DNA of 64,000 nt from Eretmocerus hayati (lineage: Eukaryota; Arthropoda; Insecta; Hymenoptera; Aphelinidae): assembly GCA_029851415.1 (NCBI GenBank), contig CM056743.1, positions 73,367,186-73,431,185 on the forward strand, in the 5' to 3' direction. Each line of letters starts with the position of its first letter. Within the stretch, counting starts at the first letter, position 1. The translations under genes and the position numbers were made by a program. The notes below the pieces were generated by a model, which ran no database searches, had not been told where the DNA came from, and saw only the letters and a list, made by a program, of their open reading frames with translations. Positions 1 to 9,317 of the stretch are shown here, one piece after another.

Positions 1-1822
1 CTATCAAATTTCGAGCTGATATCAAGAATGATTCTAACGCCTGGCCAGCTTGGTCTTTACTCTTCAAACAATAGACCATTGAGAATCTAGAATAATCATC
101 TACAAACACTATAATAAATACATTTTGTCCAGGATACGACACAGGACTTATTTTTCCCATAATATCCGTATGAATGACTTCAAGAGGTCTTTGAGCTCTT
201 GCTCGTACTTCTTTGGATGGTAATCTTTCCATTTTCGACATTATGCATACTTCACAGTCTAGAATAGAATCGTCAAATTTTACATTTTCTAACAAATTTG
301 TTTTCTTCTGAAGTGTTCGAAGATAACCCAAAGATGCATGTCCTAACCTAGTATGCCATAGTTGTCCTAGATTCAAACTTTTGGAATTTTCACTCGTTTG
401 TTTATCTAAATTCTTATCAATTGAATCATTTGAATTTATCAACGATATCAATTCATCAGAGCTTATAATAAAATTCTTGAGTGAGCTATTACTGGAAAGA
501 TTCGTGGTAGACTCTACTGGATTCTGCTGATTGTTGAGAGTTTTCTCTACTAGAACTACATCTTTCTCCCTCCCAATCGAAGAATCAGTATTTATAGATT
601 CGTTAGTAGCTCCCTCCGAAGCTAACAACTCTTCATCGTTATGACTCGTGTTCGACTCTTCTGGTGATTCAAGATGTGATACTACTCGAGCATTACATGA
701 ATAATTTTTCAAAGTGGATTCTTTAGAATCATAAAACTCATTATTTTTAACTTCAAATCGAATAATCCAATTCGGTTTCTTATAAGTGCCTTGGAAAAGA
801 ATTTTATCTGTGAATTTATCGTAAACTTTGAAGATTTTATCATCTAAATAAATTGAAAACCCTGAGTCAGCTAATTTTCTCAAAGAAAGCAAGTTTTCAG
901 ATAAATCTTTAGTAGCAATAACATCAGTCAATCGAATCAATTTTTTATCAGATGTCTCATTTGCTAAACTGAGTTCACCTTTCCCATCTATAACTAAATT
1001 TGCAAATTCGTTCTTATTCGCACTCTTAATGATTCCATTTTCGAGTCTTTTAAAATTAGAAAGAACCATAGACTGATTCACTATATGATCAGTTGCACCA
1101 GAATCTGCGATAAAATTTATAAAATTTTGTGCTCGATATGATTTTGAGAATAATTTCTTACCTTCACTCTCACTTTCGCTTTCTTCATCTTCATTTTCGC
1201 TTGAATTTACAACCATTCGAGCAGCTCGTTTAAAATTCTTCTTACTCTTTTTCAAATTTTCTTTCTTACTAATTTTGCCTAGATTTTTCTTTCCAGATTT
1301 TCTTTTTCGTAGATTCTTACTTTGATTGTTAGAATCTGAGTCTTTGTCTTTTATTCTAGATATAGAAGGACTCTTACCTCGTCTAGGATTTGGACAAAGT
1401 CCACCCTTTTTGTGTACTGTCTGACAGCGATAATGTAGCCACTTGTCAGTGTTGTGGAGAGGACAATCAACACCAGCTCTGTGACCTCTCTGACCACACC
1501 TATGACAAGGATTTGAATCGTTCTCGTTGTAGCTGACTCTATTGACTCTTGAATCGTTGCGTTGATTGCGATCAGATTCGGACTGAAACATGAATGATTT
1601 CATTTGATCTATATTCATTCCGATCTTGTTATCGTTTTTCTTTATAAGATTCGTTTGTCTCAAATCTTCATTCACTCCAGAGACTGCATGATAGAATAAT
1701 GAACTCAATTCTTCATCATCCAAAGGTTTTGATTCGTTAGATAAATTATACTCTCTCACTAGAGAGTCGAATCGTTCGCAAAAATCGAATACCTTCTCGT
1801 TTCGTTTCATTCGAATTTCATA
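1..1822 (-). CDS. Copia-type retrotransposon gag-pol, partial: zinc knuckle, protease, integrase N-part
   Basis: Read on the minus strand, the frame is open from 1822 to the left window edge, in the same frame as the gag part to its right but separated from it by one TGA (1823-1825). In order it holds a gag tail, a zinc knuckle of the form CX2CX4HX5C (about 1466-1511), a Lys/Ser/Glu-rich linker, the Copia protease box DSGATDH (about 1092-1112), the GAG-pre-integrase motif LWHTRLGHASLGY (about 325-372) and the start of the integrase core (HTDIMG, about 155-175). This order (protease before integrase, with GAG-pre-integrase) is diagnostic of Ty1/Copia. Reverse transcriptase and RNase H would lie beyond the left edge. 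There is no separate ATG start, so it depends on gag, with readthrough or an intact sister copy. Confidence 0.9.
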
Positions 1823-2848
1823 TCACTTTCCTTTGATAGTTACTGGATCTAAATTCAACTCTTTCCTTCTGAGTTCTTGAAGTTTGCTCAGATATTCTTT
1901 TGGATCTTGAATGTTAGTGATTCTACTATGATACTTTTCATCAATTCTATTCATGATTATATCTCTGACTTGATTCTTTCTTCGAATTCTTTGAGTCTCA
2001 GTAAATTCTCTAGAATTAGGAGAACTATCATCAATAATATCTATCAAATCATAACTTCGTAATTCAGACTTGAAATAGTCCAACCATAAATCGAAATTCA
2101 TTTTTTCAGACAGTTTGTATTTTCTGTCAATATGAATTTTTGATGTAAGTGAATCGTTCGCTAATTTCCCTACGAGAATTGATTTCAGAGTCTCTTCTAG
2201 ATTCAAAGAATCATGAGTCGTGGTTAAATTTTGTAGGTTATTTACCTGTTCAGTTGGAGTCGTTTGATTCATTTGAATCGTTGATGAATCGTTGGTTGCA
2301 CTCGTACTTGGTTGATGAGTGCGAATCGTTGTAGAATCTTGAGTTGCACTTGTGCTAGGTCTTTGATTAGTGCGAATCGAAGAATATTGAGTTGCTCTCG
2401 TACTTTGTTGAATCGTTGTGGAATCTTGAGGCGGGCGATTTATTTGAGAATGTTGTTGACCCATGTTGAGTCTTTTCAATTCTTCAGTCTCCTTCTCAAT
2501 TTCAGCTCGTCTCAAGCGCATCCTTTCAATATCAGCACTCAACTTCAGACTTTCGTTTAATTTGTCGACAACTTCGCTGGATTTTTCGACCAATTTCTTA
2601 TGAGTAGTAAGAGCAGAACTGAAATCCCTCGCTGCATTTCTGAATGTCAGTACGAAATCCGTAGAAACGTTGATCGTACCCGGAACATACGTGGTCTGTC
2701 TATCTCTTGACGTAGAACCAGTATTCATACTTGTATTTGGCGTTGACATACTCATAGGTCTCGAGTTCAATTCAGGTGGAGTCCTAAAATCTTCTTTTTG
2801 AATCTTAGGGTCCTTATTATTTGCTGTAAAAAAGTATTCGTGAATCAT
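1823..2848 (-). CDS. Copia-type Gag, N-terminal part, ended by an in-frame TGA
   Basis: 341 codons. A Ser/Thr/Gln-rich N-terminal region is followed by a probable coiled coil (residues ~75-125, rich in Glu/Leu/Arg), a low-complexity Gln/Ser/Thr tract with repeated STSAT-like blocks (~130-215), and the start of a Copia gag (UBN2-type) helical domain. The TGA falls inside that domain: sequence typical of the family continues in the same frame just after it. It is therefore better explained as a nonsense mutation than as a normal gag/pol boundary, although readthrough cannot be excluded. The ATG at 2848 may not be the real start, because a good splice acceptor (T-rich tract then ACAG) lies at codons 6-9 of this frame. 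Confidence 0.85.
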   Translation of the reverse strand: MIHEYFFTANNKDPKIQKEDFRTPPELNSRPMSMSTPNTSMNTGSTSRDRQTTYVPGTINVSTDFVLTFRNAARDFSSALTTHKKLVEKSSEVVDKLNESLKLSADIERMRLRRAEIEKETEELKRLNMGQQHSQINRPPQDSTTIQQSTRATQYSSIRTNQRPSTSATQDSTTIRTHQPSTSATNDSSTIQMNQTTPTEQVNNLQNLTTTHDSLNLEETLKSILVGKLANDSLTSKIHIDRKYKLSEKMNFDLWLDYFKSELRSYDLIDIIDDSSPNSREFTETQRIRRKNQVRDIIMNRIDEKYHSRITNIQDPKEYLSKLQELRRKELNLDPVTIKGK

Positions 2849-3058
2849 TATCTGGATTTTTGATTCGTGTCAGGCCTGACTATTTTGATTCTTAGATTCT
2901 TCTTCATAAGTTTATTCATAATCATCTCAAGAAACTTAGAAATTTTTTAACTTTCCACAGCTTACAGAACTTATCAGATGGCTTGATCTAAGAACTCATT
3001 TTCATGAACACCTCAACATTTACATGAAATAGAAGAAAGTTTTAAATATGAATCTTAC

Positions 3059-3206
3059 TTTTCTCTTGATCATTTCGAGATTCGTCTACTTCCATTGTTT
3101 CAATTTGACGAACTTCATCTGGATCTACAATAACATCTAAAATGTTAGAGGATTGTTCCGATCCACTCAAGATCTCGTCATTTTGTTGAATTTCTTTATC
3201 AGCCAT
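3059..3206 (-). CDS. Candidate first coding exon of the Copia gag
   Basis: An ATG at 3206 opens a 49-codon acidic reading frame beginning MADKEIQQND that ends at a GTAAGA donor (intron from 3058). Joined to the acceptor ending at 2824 (polypyrimidine CTTTTTTACAG), the phase matches exactly: one base remains at the donor and two are supplied by the acceptor exon, giving a continuous frame into gag. The implied intron is 235 nt (2824-3058). An AG after a pyrimidine-rich stretch lies immediately before the ATG, and a consensus GTAAGT donor sits at 4466 just downstream of the primer binding site, so a second leader intron of about 1.26 kb is possible. Splicing is inferred from signals only. Confidence 0.5.
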
Positions 3207-4574
3207 CTTAACCGGGATATGAAACAGAATTGAAATGATTCGTAAATATTCGTCCGAGATTCGTATGTTTTCTAGATTCTTTCAATTTGATTCTTATACC
3301 AGATATAACTTTCAATAATGTTTCATACTTCCAAGTTAATAGAAAATGCACTGCGATTTTCAGAAAAACTAAGAAGCAGAAGTTTTGGACTCATTTGCCG
3401 CATATGCACTCATATGTGCACCTCTCTAGGATATTACCAAGCACTGCTGTGATAAAATCCAGATTTGGGTTGCGCACACACATATGAGCACTGTAAGCAA
3501 CTTCGTCACAAACTTCTAAATCGATTACAAAAATTCACCGAACATCAAGTTTCAATTTGTAACTGATCCCCGGAATCCAAATTTTAATTGAACCTAGGAA
3601 ATTTTATTTCAAATATCGACCATAATAAAATCTACCAAAATTCAATAAAATATTTGGATATTTGTCAAATTCTGTCAATTCATAGATTCTTGAATCGTAG
3701 ACTCTTGACTCATTGAACCGGTAATATGATAACACGAACATCAATGCATCATATATATATTAACATAAACATGAGTGCAGAACATTTGTCTAGATATTTC
3801 ACGAGAAATCGTAGCGATCGCCAATGTAAGCAGCAACATCCCCACGCAACGAGAATACACATCCGTGTGCCCTGGTTAGAAAACCGCGAACATCTACATG
3901 TCTTGAGATCAAGCAAAACATGCATCCTGCGTGCGTACGAGAGCATCAAGAAACAAGGTTATTGCAGCAAACCGCATGCTCGATAAATCGTATTCAATGT
4001 CAACCGACGAATCACAAAGAATCCCCTTTGAGTCTGTTTACCGAATCGAATCGAGTCGCGATATAAACCTAACCCTAACACACGTAAACGAGAGAGAGAG
4101 AGAGGACGCGCGCGCGCGAGAGCGAGATAGCGCGAAAACTCGTCGTTACCGGTTGGCTTATAGCGCGAGAATATACACGTGCGCGCCACGAACACGCTGT
4201 ATGATTCGCGATGCAACATGAACTGCAACCTTGATGATGATACTCCTCCGAGATGTCGATAACCTACTACAATGGCAATCCCACACGAAACTTGGAAATC
4301 TATCAAACTCTACACTCATACGACTCACCGCACTGTCGTATTTATTTATGCTATGCCGGCGGACCATTCATCGAATCTTAGAATCGTACTTGAACTCGGG
4401 CTAAATAAGCTCACCATTGAGACAACGCAATTTTGACTCTATTCGCGATCACACACTTTCACTTACCTCGAATCTTTATATTGTATGAAATTATGCTGCT
4501 CCGAAGCTCTGCTCGGCGATGAGGCTCTGGATCTGTTGAAGATTTGCACTTTTCACGCAGTGGAAGCGTGCCCT
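3207..4574 (-). other. Copia 5' leader (non-coding)
   Basis: About 1.4 kb between the primer site and the first candidate ATG, unusually long for this family. It contains a GA/CG simple-repeat tract (about 4088-4125) and a consensus splice donor GTAAGT on the minus strand (first intron base 4466). I see no protein-coding signal in it. Confidence 0.6.
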
Positions 4575-4586
4575 GGGCCCATAACC
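4575..4586 (-). promoter_or_regulatory. Primer binding site of the Copia element
   Basis: Minus-strand GGTTATGGGCCC directly abuts the LTR end. It is the same motif and placement as the Drosophila copia primer site, which pairs with an internal fragment of initiator Met tRNA. It fixes the inner LTR boundary and the element orientation. Confidence 0.88.
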
Positions 4587-4841
4587 TGCGAGCACGGCAG
4601 GGCTTTTGAAGCAGGAGACACACAATTTATATAAACTGATGACTCGTTTATTCAGGACTCGTTGATTCGTAGACTCGTAGATTCAAAAACACAATAATCA
4701 ATATATACAATAAGCACGATATACACAGCGGAAAAATTCGTTGAGGTTAACTGGCGGCGTGACTGCACTTGAACAGGGCTCACAACGAAGTGAAGACAGT
4801 CGTGGGGCGGCGTAGCAACCAAACCGTTCCGTTGTTCAACA
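4587..4841 (-). repeat. 5' LTR of the Copia element
   Basis: A 255-bp segment that on the minus strand starts TGTTGAACAACGG and ends TGCTCGCA, so it has TG...CA ends, and it directly precedes the copia-type primer site. It carries a TATATA box (in TTGTATATATTG) and, further down, an AATAAA signal, as expected for U3-R-U5. The second LTR lies outside the window, so length and target duplication cannot be confirmed by comparison. Bases 4842-4846 (AAAGA) would be one half of the duplication. Confidence 0.8.
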
Positions 4842-5348
4842 AAAGACGCGCGCTCATTTGAATATATTCGTATGGTTCTATTTAGTTGTATAAGTATATT
4901 TCCAACAAAAAGTTTACGTAAAAACAAATTTGACAATCTTTGATGACTCGAGAAAGAATTGGATTGGTTTTTAGTGACAGCGAAGAAAAATTTTATATTT
5001 CTTCGTACCTCAAATAGATTTTTAGTTTGATATGTGACACAATTTGCAAGAAACTGTCAAAACTGAGTGTTCTAGCTTCGACCTGCATATTTTTTACGAT
5101 TGTTATTTTGATCAATATCAAGTCAATACTCGATTCAGATTGACCCGAGTCAGATGAACATCACTATGATGATTTGAAGATGTATCTTGTATTAGTAGCT
5201 AGATATTAATAAGTACAATATTGTTCCAGATGAAAATTGGACGTCGATGACGAGTTGAAAATATTGGAGCAGTGGCTTAAGAACATCTACTGAACACGCA
5301 ATCAACAGGCAGCTTTTTCACATCCTGAACGACCTTCTTCTCAATGAA
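4842..5348. other. Spacer between Copia LTR and MULE transposase
   Basis: About 500 bp with no recognisable gene. The last ~90 bp are open in the frame of the downstream gene (no stop since about 5258), so an upstream extension or exon junction is possible. No clear terminal inverted repeat for the MULE was found by eye. Confidence 0.5.
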
Positions 5349-6158
5349 ATGGATACTTTGAAGACAATCATCAATATCCAAACTCCAACGATCAGCGAGT
5401 CAATGGGCTGCAATACTACATCATCAACGAACTCTACTGATCCAGTCGTTAGAAGTAAGAATTGTAGTAATAAGACCGGACGGCCTTCAAATTTGAGCGA
5501 TCGACAGATCTTGGATGCGTTAGGATCAGGAGGTAGTAGCATTTATCGTGACACCAAAAAAGCAATTTTACATAGCAAAAGTCAACCTGTTTGGACTAAT
5601 GCCAGTCGAAAGTTAGGAGGCGTGCTGAAAGCTTCTTCTTTATACCATAAGTTTTCTAAAGATGAGAATCCAATTCACTCCATTTACAGACAAGAAAGGA
5701 ATTTATCGCCTGTAAAAAAAAAGGAAAAAAGAAAATTCACGTATTCTTCAGATTCACTTAGTGAGAGTCCCCCGAATAAGAGAATAAAATCTTTCAAACC
5801 CGGCTCTGACCGGTCTTTTGAAATCGAGTTTTCGTCCGAAGAATGGAATCGTTTCAAACCCACTTCGTCCAATATCGTAGGTAAGCAAACTTTGCCTGAG
5901 GGGTGGGGCAATTTTGTATATGATAAGTTGTATGAGACCAAAAAAATTCTGTGTGCTTTAGCATTTAGAAATGAAAAACCAACTGAGGTAACTACGTTCC
6001 TTCAATTTTCTGCTACTTGCTCTGAATGTAATGGTAAAGTGGTAGGCAAATGTTACCAAGAACCTTCTGCGGGTCAATCAGCTACCTTCTATATAGAATC
6101 GACAGCCAAAGTAGACTTCCCTCACTATAAAAAGAGGCAGTGTAAAGGCACTGAATGA
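5349..6158 (+). CDS. MULE (NOF-type) transposase, N-terminal part, ended by in-frame TGA
   Basis: 269 codons from the ATG at 5349. It includes a Ser/Thr-rich start, a basic segment with likely nuclear-localisation clusters (KKKEKRK, NKRIK), and a C-terminal stretch with a CXXC pair (TCSECNGK) and a nearby Cys (GKCYQ), followed by the motif HYKKRQCKG. That last arrangement is typical of the region just before the catalytic core of NOF-type Mutator transposases. The TGA at 6156-6158 is followed in the same frame by GAA AAG ATG, so this and the next reading frame are one gene broken by a single stop. In relatives an Arg commonly occupies this spot, so a CGA-to-TGA change (CpG decay) is the simplest reading. 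Confidence 0.75.
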   Translation: MDTLKTIINIQTPTISESMGCNTTSSTNSTDPVVRSKNCSNKTGRPSNLSDRQILDALGSGGSSIYRDTKKAILHSKSQPVWTNASRKLGGVLKASSLYHKFSKDENPIHSIYRQERNLSPVKKKEKRKFTYSSDSLSESPPNKRIKSFKPGSDRSFEIEFSSEEWNRFKPTSSNIVGKQTLPEGWGNFVYDKLYETKKILCALAFRNEKPTEVTTFLQFSATCSECNGKVVGKCYQEPSAGQSATFYIESTAKVDFPHYKKRQCKGTE

Positions 6159-6164
6159 GAAAAG

Positions 6165-9100
6165 ATGAAAGAAGCATGTTTACTCACAAAACCAGAAAAG
6201 TTAAGGCAAAACTTAGCACGTAAAGTCATGATCGATGGGGACATTGAGCCTGCCACTTTATATAGTTCTTCTGTTATGCAGAAAATACACCAAGAAGCCG
6301 TTCTTGAAAAATTAGGAATAGTCGAAGGTATATCCATCTACGATTCCTTAGATAACATGAAAAGTAGTGTAGAGTTTGGAAAATTCATGAGATTTAGAAG
6401 CACGGACCATTTCAGCTTAATGTATTGGTCACCCGAACAAATCTCTATTCACAATGAAATACTTAAAGAATACAACAATCCATTGATTTTGGACTCTACT
6501 GGGTCCATCGTGAGAAAAATTATACGGGTAAATGGCGTCAGCCATCACATTTTTCTAACAACTTTGGTAACTCACATTGATAATCAAGTTGTTCCACTTG
6601 CTCAAATGTTTTCTGAAAAGAACGATATAAATTTTCTTGGGTATTTTTTGGATACGTGGAAACAATCTGGAGCTAAAACTCCAAAAATGATTATATCTGA
6701 TCAAGGTAAAGCCATTCAAGGAGCGGTGAGCAAAAGTTTCAATGGCTGTGATTTCAAAGAGTATGATGAGTCATGCGTGAGACACTTGAGAGAAGAAAGA
6801 GAATTGAAACAATTACAAAGAGAAACTGAAGGAAAGTTGGGAAAAACCAGAGTAAAGAATGGTGAAGGTTTTGGAATATTGAGTAAGGAAATTATGAAAA
6901 ATTCAAAGCTAAAATGTCAATTGAAAACAGATGTAGCTCATGTCTTACATTTCGTTTCTAAATGGTCAAGCGTGCGTAAAGCATGCATCGGATTTATGAC
7001 CACTATCAATTCTCTGGATCTTTTCGAGACATTCTTGGGACACTTGTTCAATATTGTGGATACCAAAACATCCAATAGCAGCACACAAGAATCGCTTACA
7101 TATTTGGTTGAAAAAATTCGTACTTTCAAATTAGAGGATATAGTAAAACACGATGAAGACTCTGAGAATCAAGATGACGAGCTTGTAAGCGCAGAAAATG
7201 AAAGTGAAGTTGCTGTCGATATGAATGAAAAGGGTGAATGTGAGTTTGAAAAAGAAAACGAGAACGGGGAATCTGAGGTGGATGATAGCGAGGACGATGA
7301 GTGCGAAGTAGCGGAAGCGAATGTAATTGATGCCTGTCGAAATGAAGGCGAGACATTTAGGTCATGTAATAAGTGCGATAGCAGTAAGATATGTAATGAA
7401 AATGTTGTGGATGGATGCAATACGAAGAAACAGAAAGCTAAGAGAGGTGCCAAAGTTCCTTATGTTAAAAAGTTTATCGATGATATTAGATGTCGGAAAA
7501 ATGGAGAATTTTCTGTTAATAATAGCGAGTCTCAATTGAATGATAGTGCCTCGAGATTTTTAATCCATAAAAATGAGTACTATTCTCAAAGTTTTGGAAA
7601 TGATCTAACAAGGCTCTCGCAAGAATTTGTTTGTTGGACAAATGTTATGAATAAGACTTTCAAAAATCCAGATACTCCATCCTCATCTGCTCGGGTGGAG
7701 AATCATATAGGAAAAATCAGAAGAATTATCCTTGATGAAGGAGTCCCTATAAGAGTGGATGCTGCTTATATAAAACATTGTCACCTTATAGAGGCTGAAG
7801 TAATCACTTCTCGGAGTAAATTGAATAATCACGAACTTGCGAAAGAGTTTCTCGAAAAACAAGTACATGTAGAGAAAGAGGAGTCGGAAACGTATCCCGA
7901 TGACGATGAATCTTTAATTCCGTACGAAGACTGGAAGAAAAAAGGAATGCCAGTTCCTCAAGCCGTGGAACCTTTGAATTTCAGTGAGCCTTTGAACTCT
8001 AGTGATCATGTCAATTTCAATGAAACTTCGACTCCTCATGATCCTATGACCTTAACTGATGAGTTAGTTGGGAGTCATAATGATCATTCTTATCACTTGC
8101 CCATGAATTATTCAAGTTCATTCAATGATTCTCATTTTAATAGTTCTGTCATGGAAGTAGTTCCGGCCTCATCGCCGATTCCAATTAGCACCGAAGTCCT
8201 AGATCAATCTTTGTCATCGAATGGTACTAAAGTGATACCTAGTTCAGTGATTCAATCAGGTATTCGTACAGTAATCAAAAGTAACGCCAAGGGTATAGTT
8301 GTGAGTGATAAAAAGCGAGGAATTTTTGTTAGACCTGAACCCAGTTATGGTGTAATCATGCAGAGGTCAAATTCTAAGAGATTGAGAATTAAAGATAATA
8401 TAAAGAACGGAAGTTCATGTTCTGAAATTGTTACTCCAGAGGAAACCTTCAAATTGGAGTATACTTGCCCTGTAGATTCTCTGACAGAGATCATGAGCCA
8501 TTCATGTATGTTGCAACCTTTCAAAACGTTTGTTGCTCTTAGTACTAATGAACATTTAAATTCAACGAAATCGGACTATGCAAGTGCTGTGCTTCATCAT
8601 TCTAATGAAGGTTCTACCCCTGAATTTTACAAACATCGTTTCAAAATTTGTAAGGATTTATTTCACAACCAGCCTTCAAGCTTTGTAATAGATTGCTATA
8701 ACAATATTGGTCGAGTGTTGAAAATGTTGATGAAAAATTGTAAAGCGCCTTTTGAAGAAATGAAATGTTTATCGTGTAAAGTTTGGAGGAAAAGAAAACA
8801 AATCATCACTCAGATTCCAAATTTGAATATCGCTTGGAATGGCTACGGTAATTTGGAAAAAGCTATCAATGAAGACCTATCAGATGTAGAAAGAACTTGT
8901 CCCACAGAAGGATGCTCCTCTAAGGTTTTGTGTACGTATAATACTGGGCCTTATTTAGTTATAGATACTGAAAGTGCACATACCAAATCTCATTATGCAA
9001 CAAGTCAGAATGTGAACGGAGAGTTGTTTGAATCCAACTTGACTGATATTCCGGTTTCACTTGTCGTCAAAGGTGAAACTTTCATACTCACTGGTGTTGT

Positions 9101-9317
9101 TCGGTATCATCCATCAAAAGTGGGAAGCAAGTCTGCACATTACTCTGCTCTTTGTAGAACTCTAAGCGATGACTGGTACATAAGAGATGATCTACAAGAC
9201 CATTCACAAAAAATCACGGCTAAAAAGCCTCTGTCAAATAGCAATGGTAAGAAAAACCTAGGTTCCTATCGAATTCACTTGCTAGTATATGTCCAGTGCA
9301 ATCCTTTGATAAGTTAA
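6165..9317 (+). CDS. MULE (NOF-type) DDE transposase with C-terminal USP-like protease domain
   Basis: 1050 codons. Transposase core: first Asp in LILDSTG (D110), second Asp in IISDQGK (D179), the MULE CxxH motif (C204, H207), an acidic insert (~327-385), and a candidate catalytic Glu in SARVENHIGK (E512). A Ser/Asn-rich linker (~590-720) leads to a domain resembling ubiquitin-specific proteases: a Cys box TCPVDSL (C768) like the TCYMNSL of USPs, two CXXC/CX4C finger pairs (C868/C871, C912/C917), then a His box SAHYSALCR (H992) and WYIRDD (D1008). The Cys-His-Asp order and spacing fit a USP fold. Role: cut-and-paste transposition in the nucleus; the protease-like domain may act on ubiquitin or a ubiquitin-like modifier (inference). 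Only the upstream TGA breaks the gene. An AATAAA signal follows at about 9435. Confidence 0.75.
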   Translation: MKEACLLTKPEKLRQNLARKVMIDGDIEPATLYSSSVMQKIHQEAVLEKLGIVEGISIYDSLDNMKSSVEFGKFMRFRSTDHFSLMYWSPEQISIHNEILKEYNNPLILDSTGSIVRKIIRVNGVSHHIFLTTLVTHIDNQVVPLAQMFSEKNDINFLGYFLDTWKQSGAKTPKMIISDQGKAIQGAVSKSFNGCDFKEYDESCVRHLREERELKQLQRETEGKLGKTRVKNGEGFGILSKEIMKNSKLKCQLKTDVAHVLHFVSKWSSVRKACIGFMTTINSLDLFETFLGHLFNIVDTKTSNSSTQESLTYLVEKIRTFKLEDIVKHDEDSENQDDELVSAENESEVAVDMNEKGECEFEKENENGESEVDDSEDDECEVAEANVIDACRNEGETFRSCNKCDSSKICNENVVDGCNTKKQKAKRGAKVPYVKKFIDDIRCRKNGEFSVNNSESQLNDSASRFLIHKNEYYSQSFGNDLTRLSQEFVCWTNVMNKTFKNPDTPSSSARVENHIGKIRRIILDEGVPIRVDAAYIKHCHLIEAEVITSRSKLNNHELAKEFLEKQVHVEKEESETYPDDDESLIPYEDWKKKGMPVPQAVEPLNFSEPLNSSDHVNFNETSTPHDPMTLTDELVGSHNDHSYHLPMNYSSSFNDSHFNSSVMEVVPASSPIPISTEVLDQSLSSNGTKVIPSSVIQSGIRTVIKSNAKGIVVSDKKRGIFVRPEPSYGVIMQRSNSKRLRIKDNIKNGSSCSEIVTPEETFKLEYTCPVDSLTEIMSHSCMLQPFKTFVALSTNEHLNSTKSDYASAVLHHSNEGSTPEFYKHRFKICKDLFHNQPSSFVIDCYNNIGRVLKMLMKNCKAPFEEMKCLSCKVWRKRKQIITQIPNLNIAWNGYGNLEKAINEDLSDVERTCPTEGCSSKVLCTYNTGPYLVIDTESAHTKSHYATSQNVNGELFESNLTDIPVSLVVKGETFILTGVVRYHPSKVGSKSAHYSALCRTLSDDWYIRDDLQDHSQKITAKKPLSNSNGKKNLGSYRIHLLVYVQCNPLIS

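Noticed and set aside
3726..4367. Several 70-115-codon frames near the GA/CG tract
   Set aside because: They lie in the Copia leader, overlap on both strands and are shaped by simple-repeat composition.
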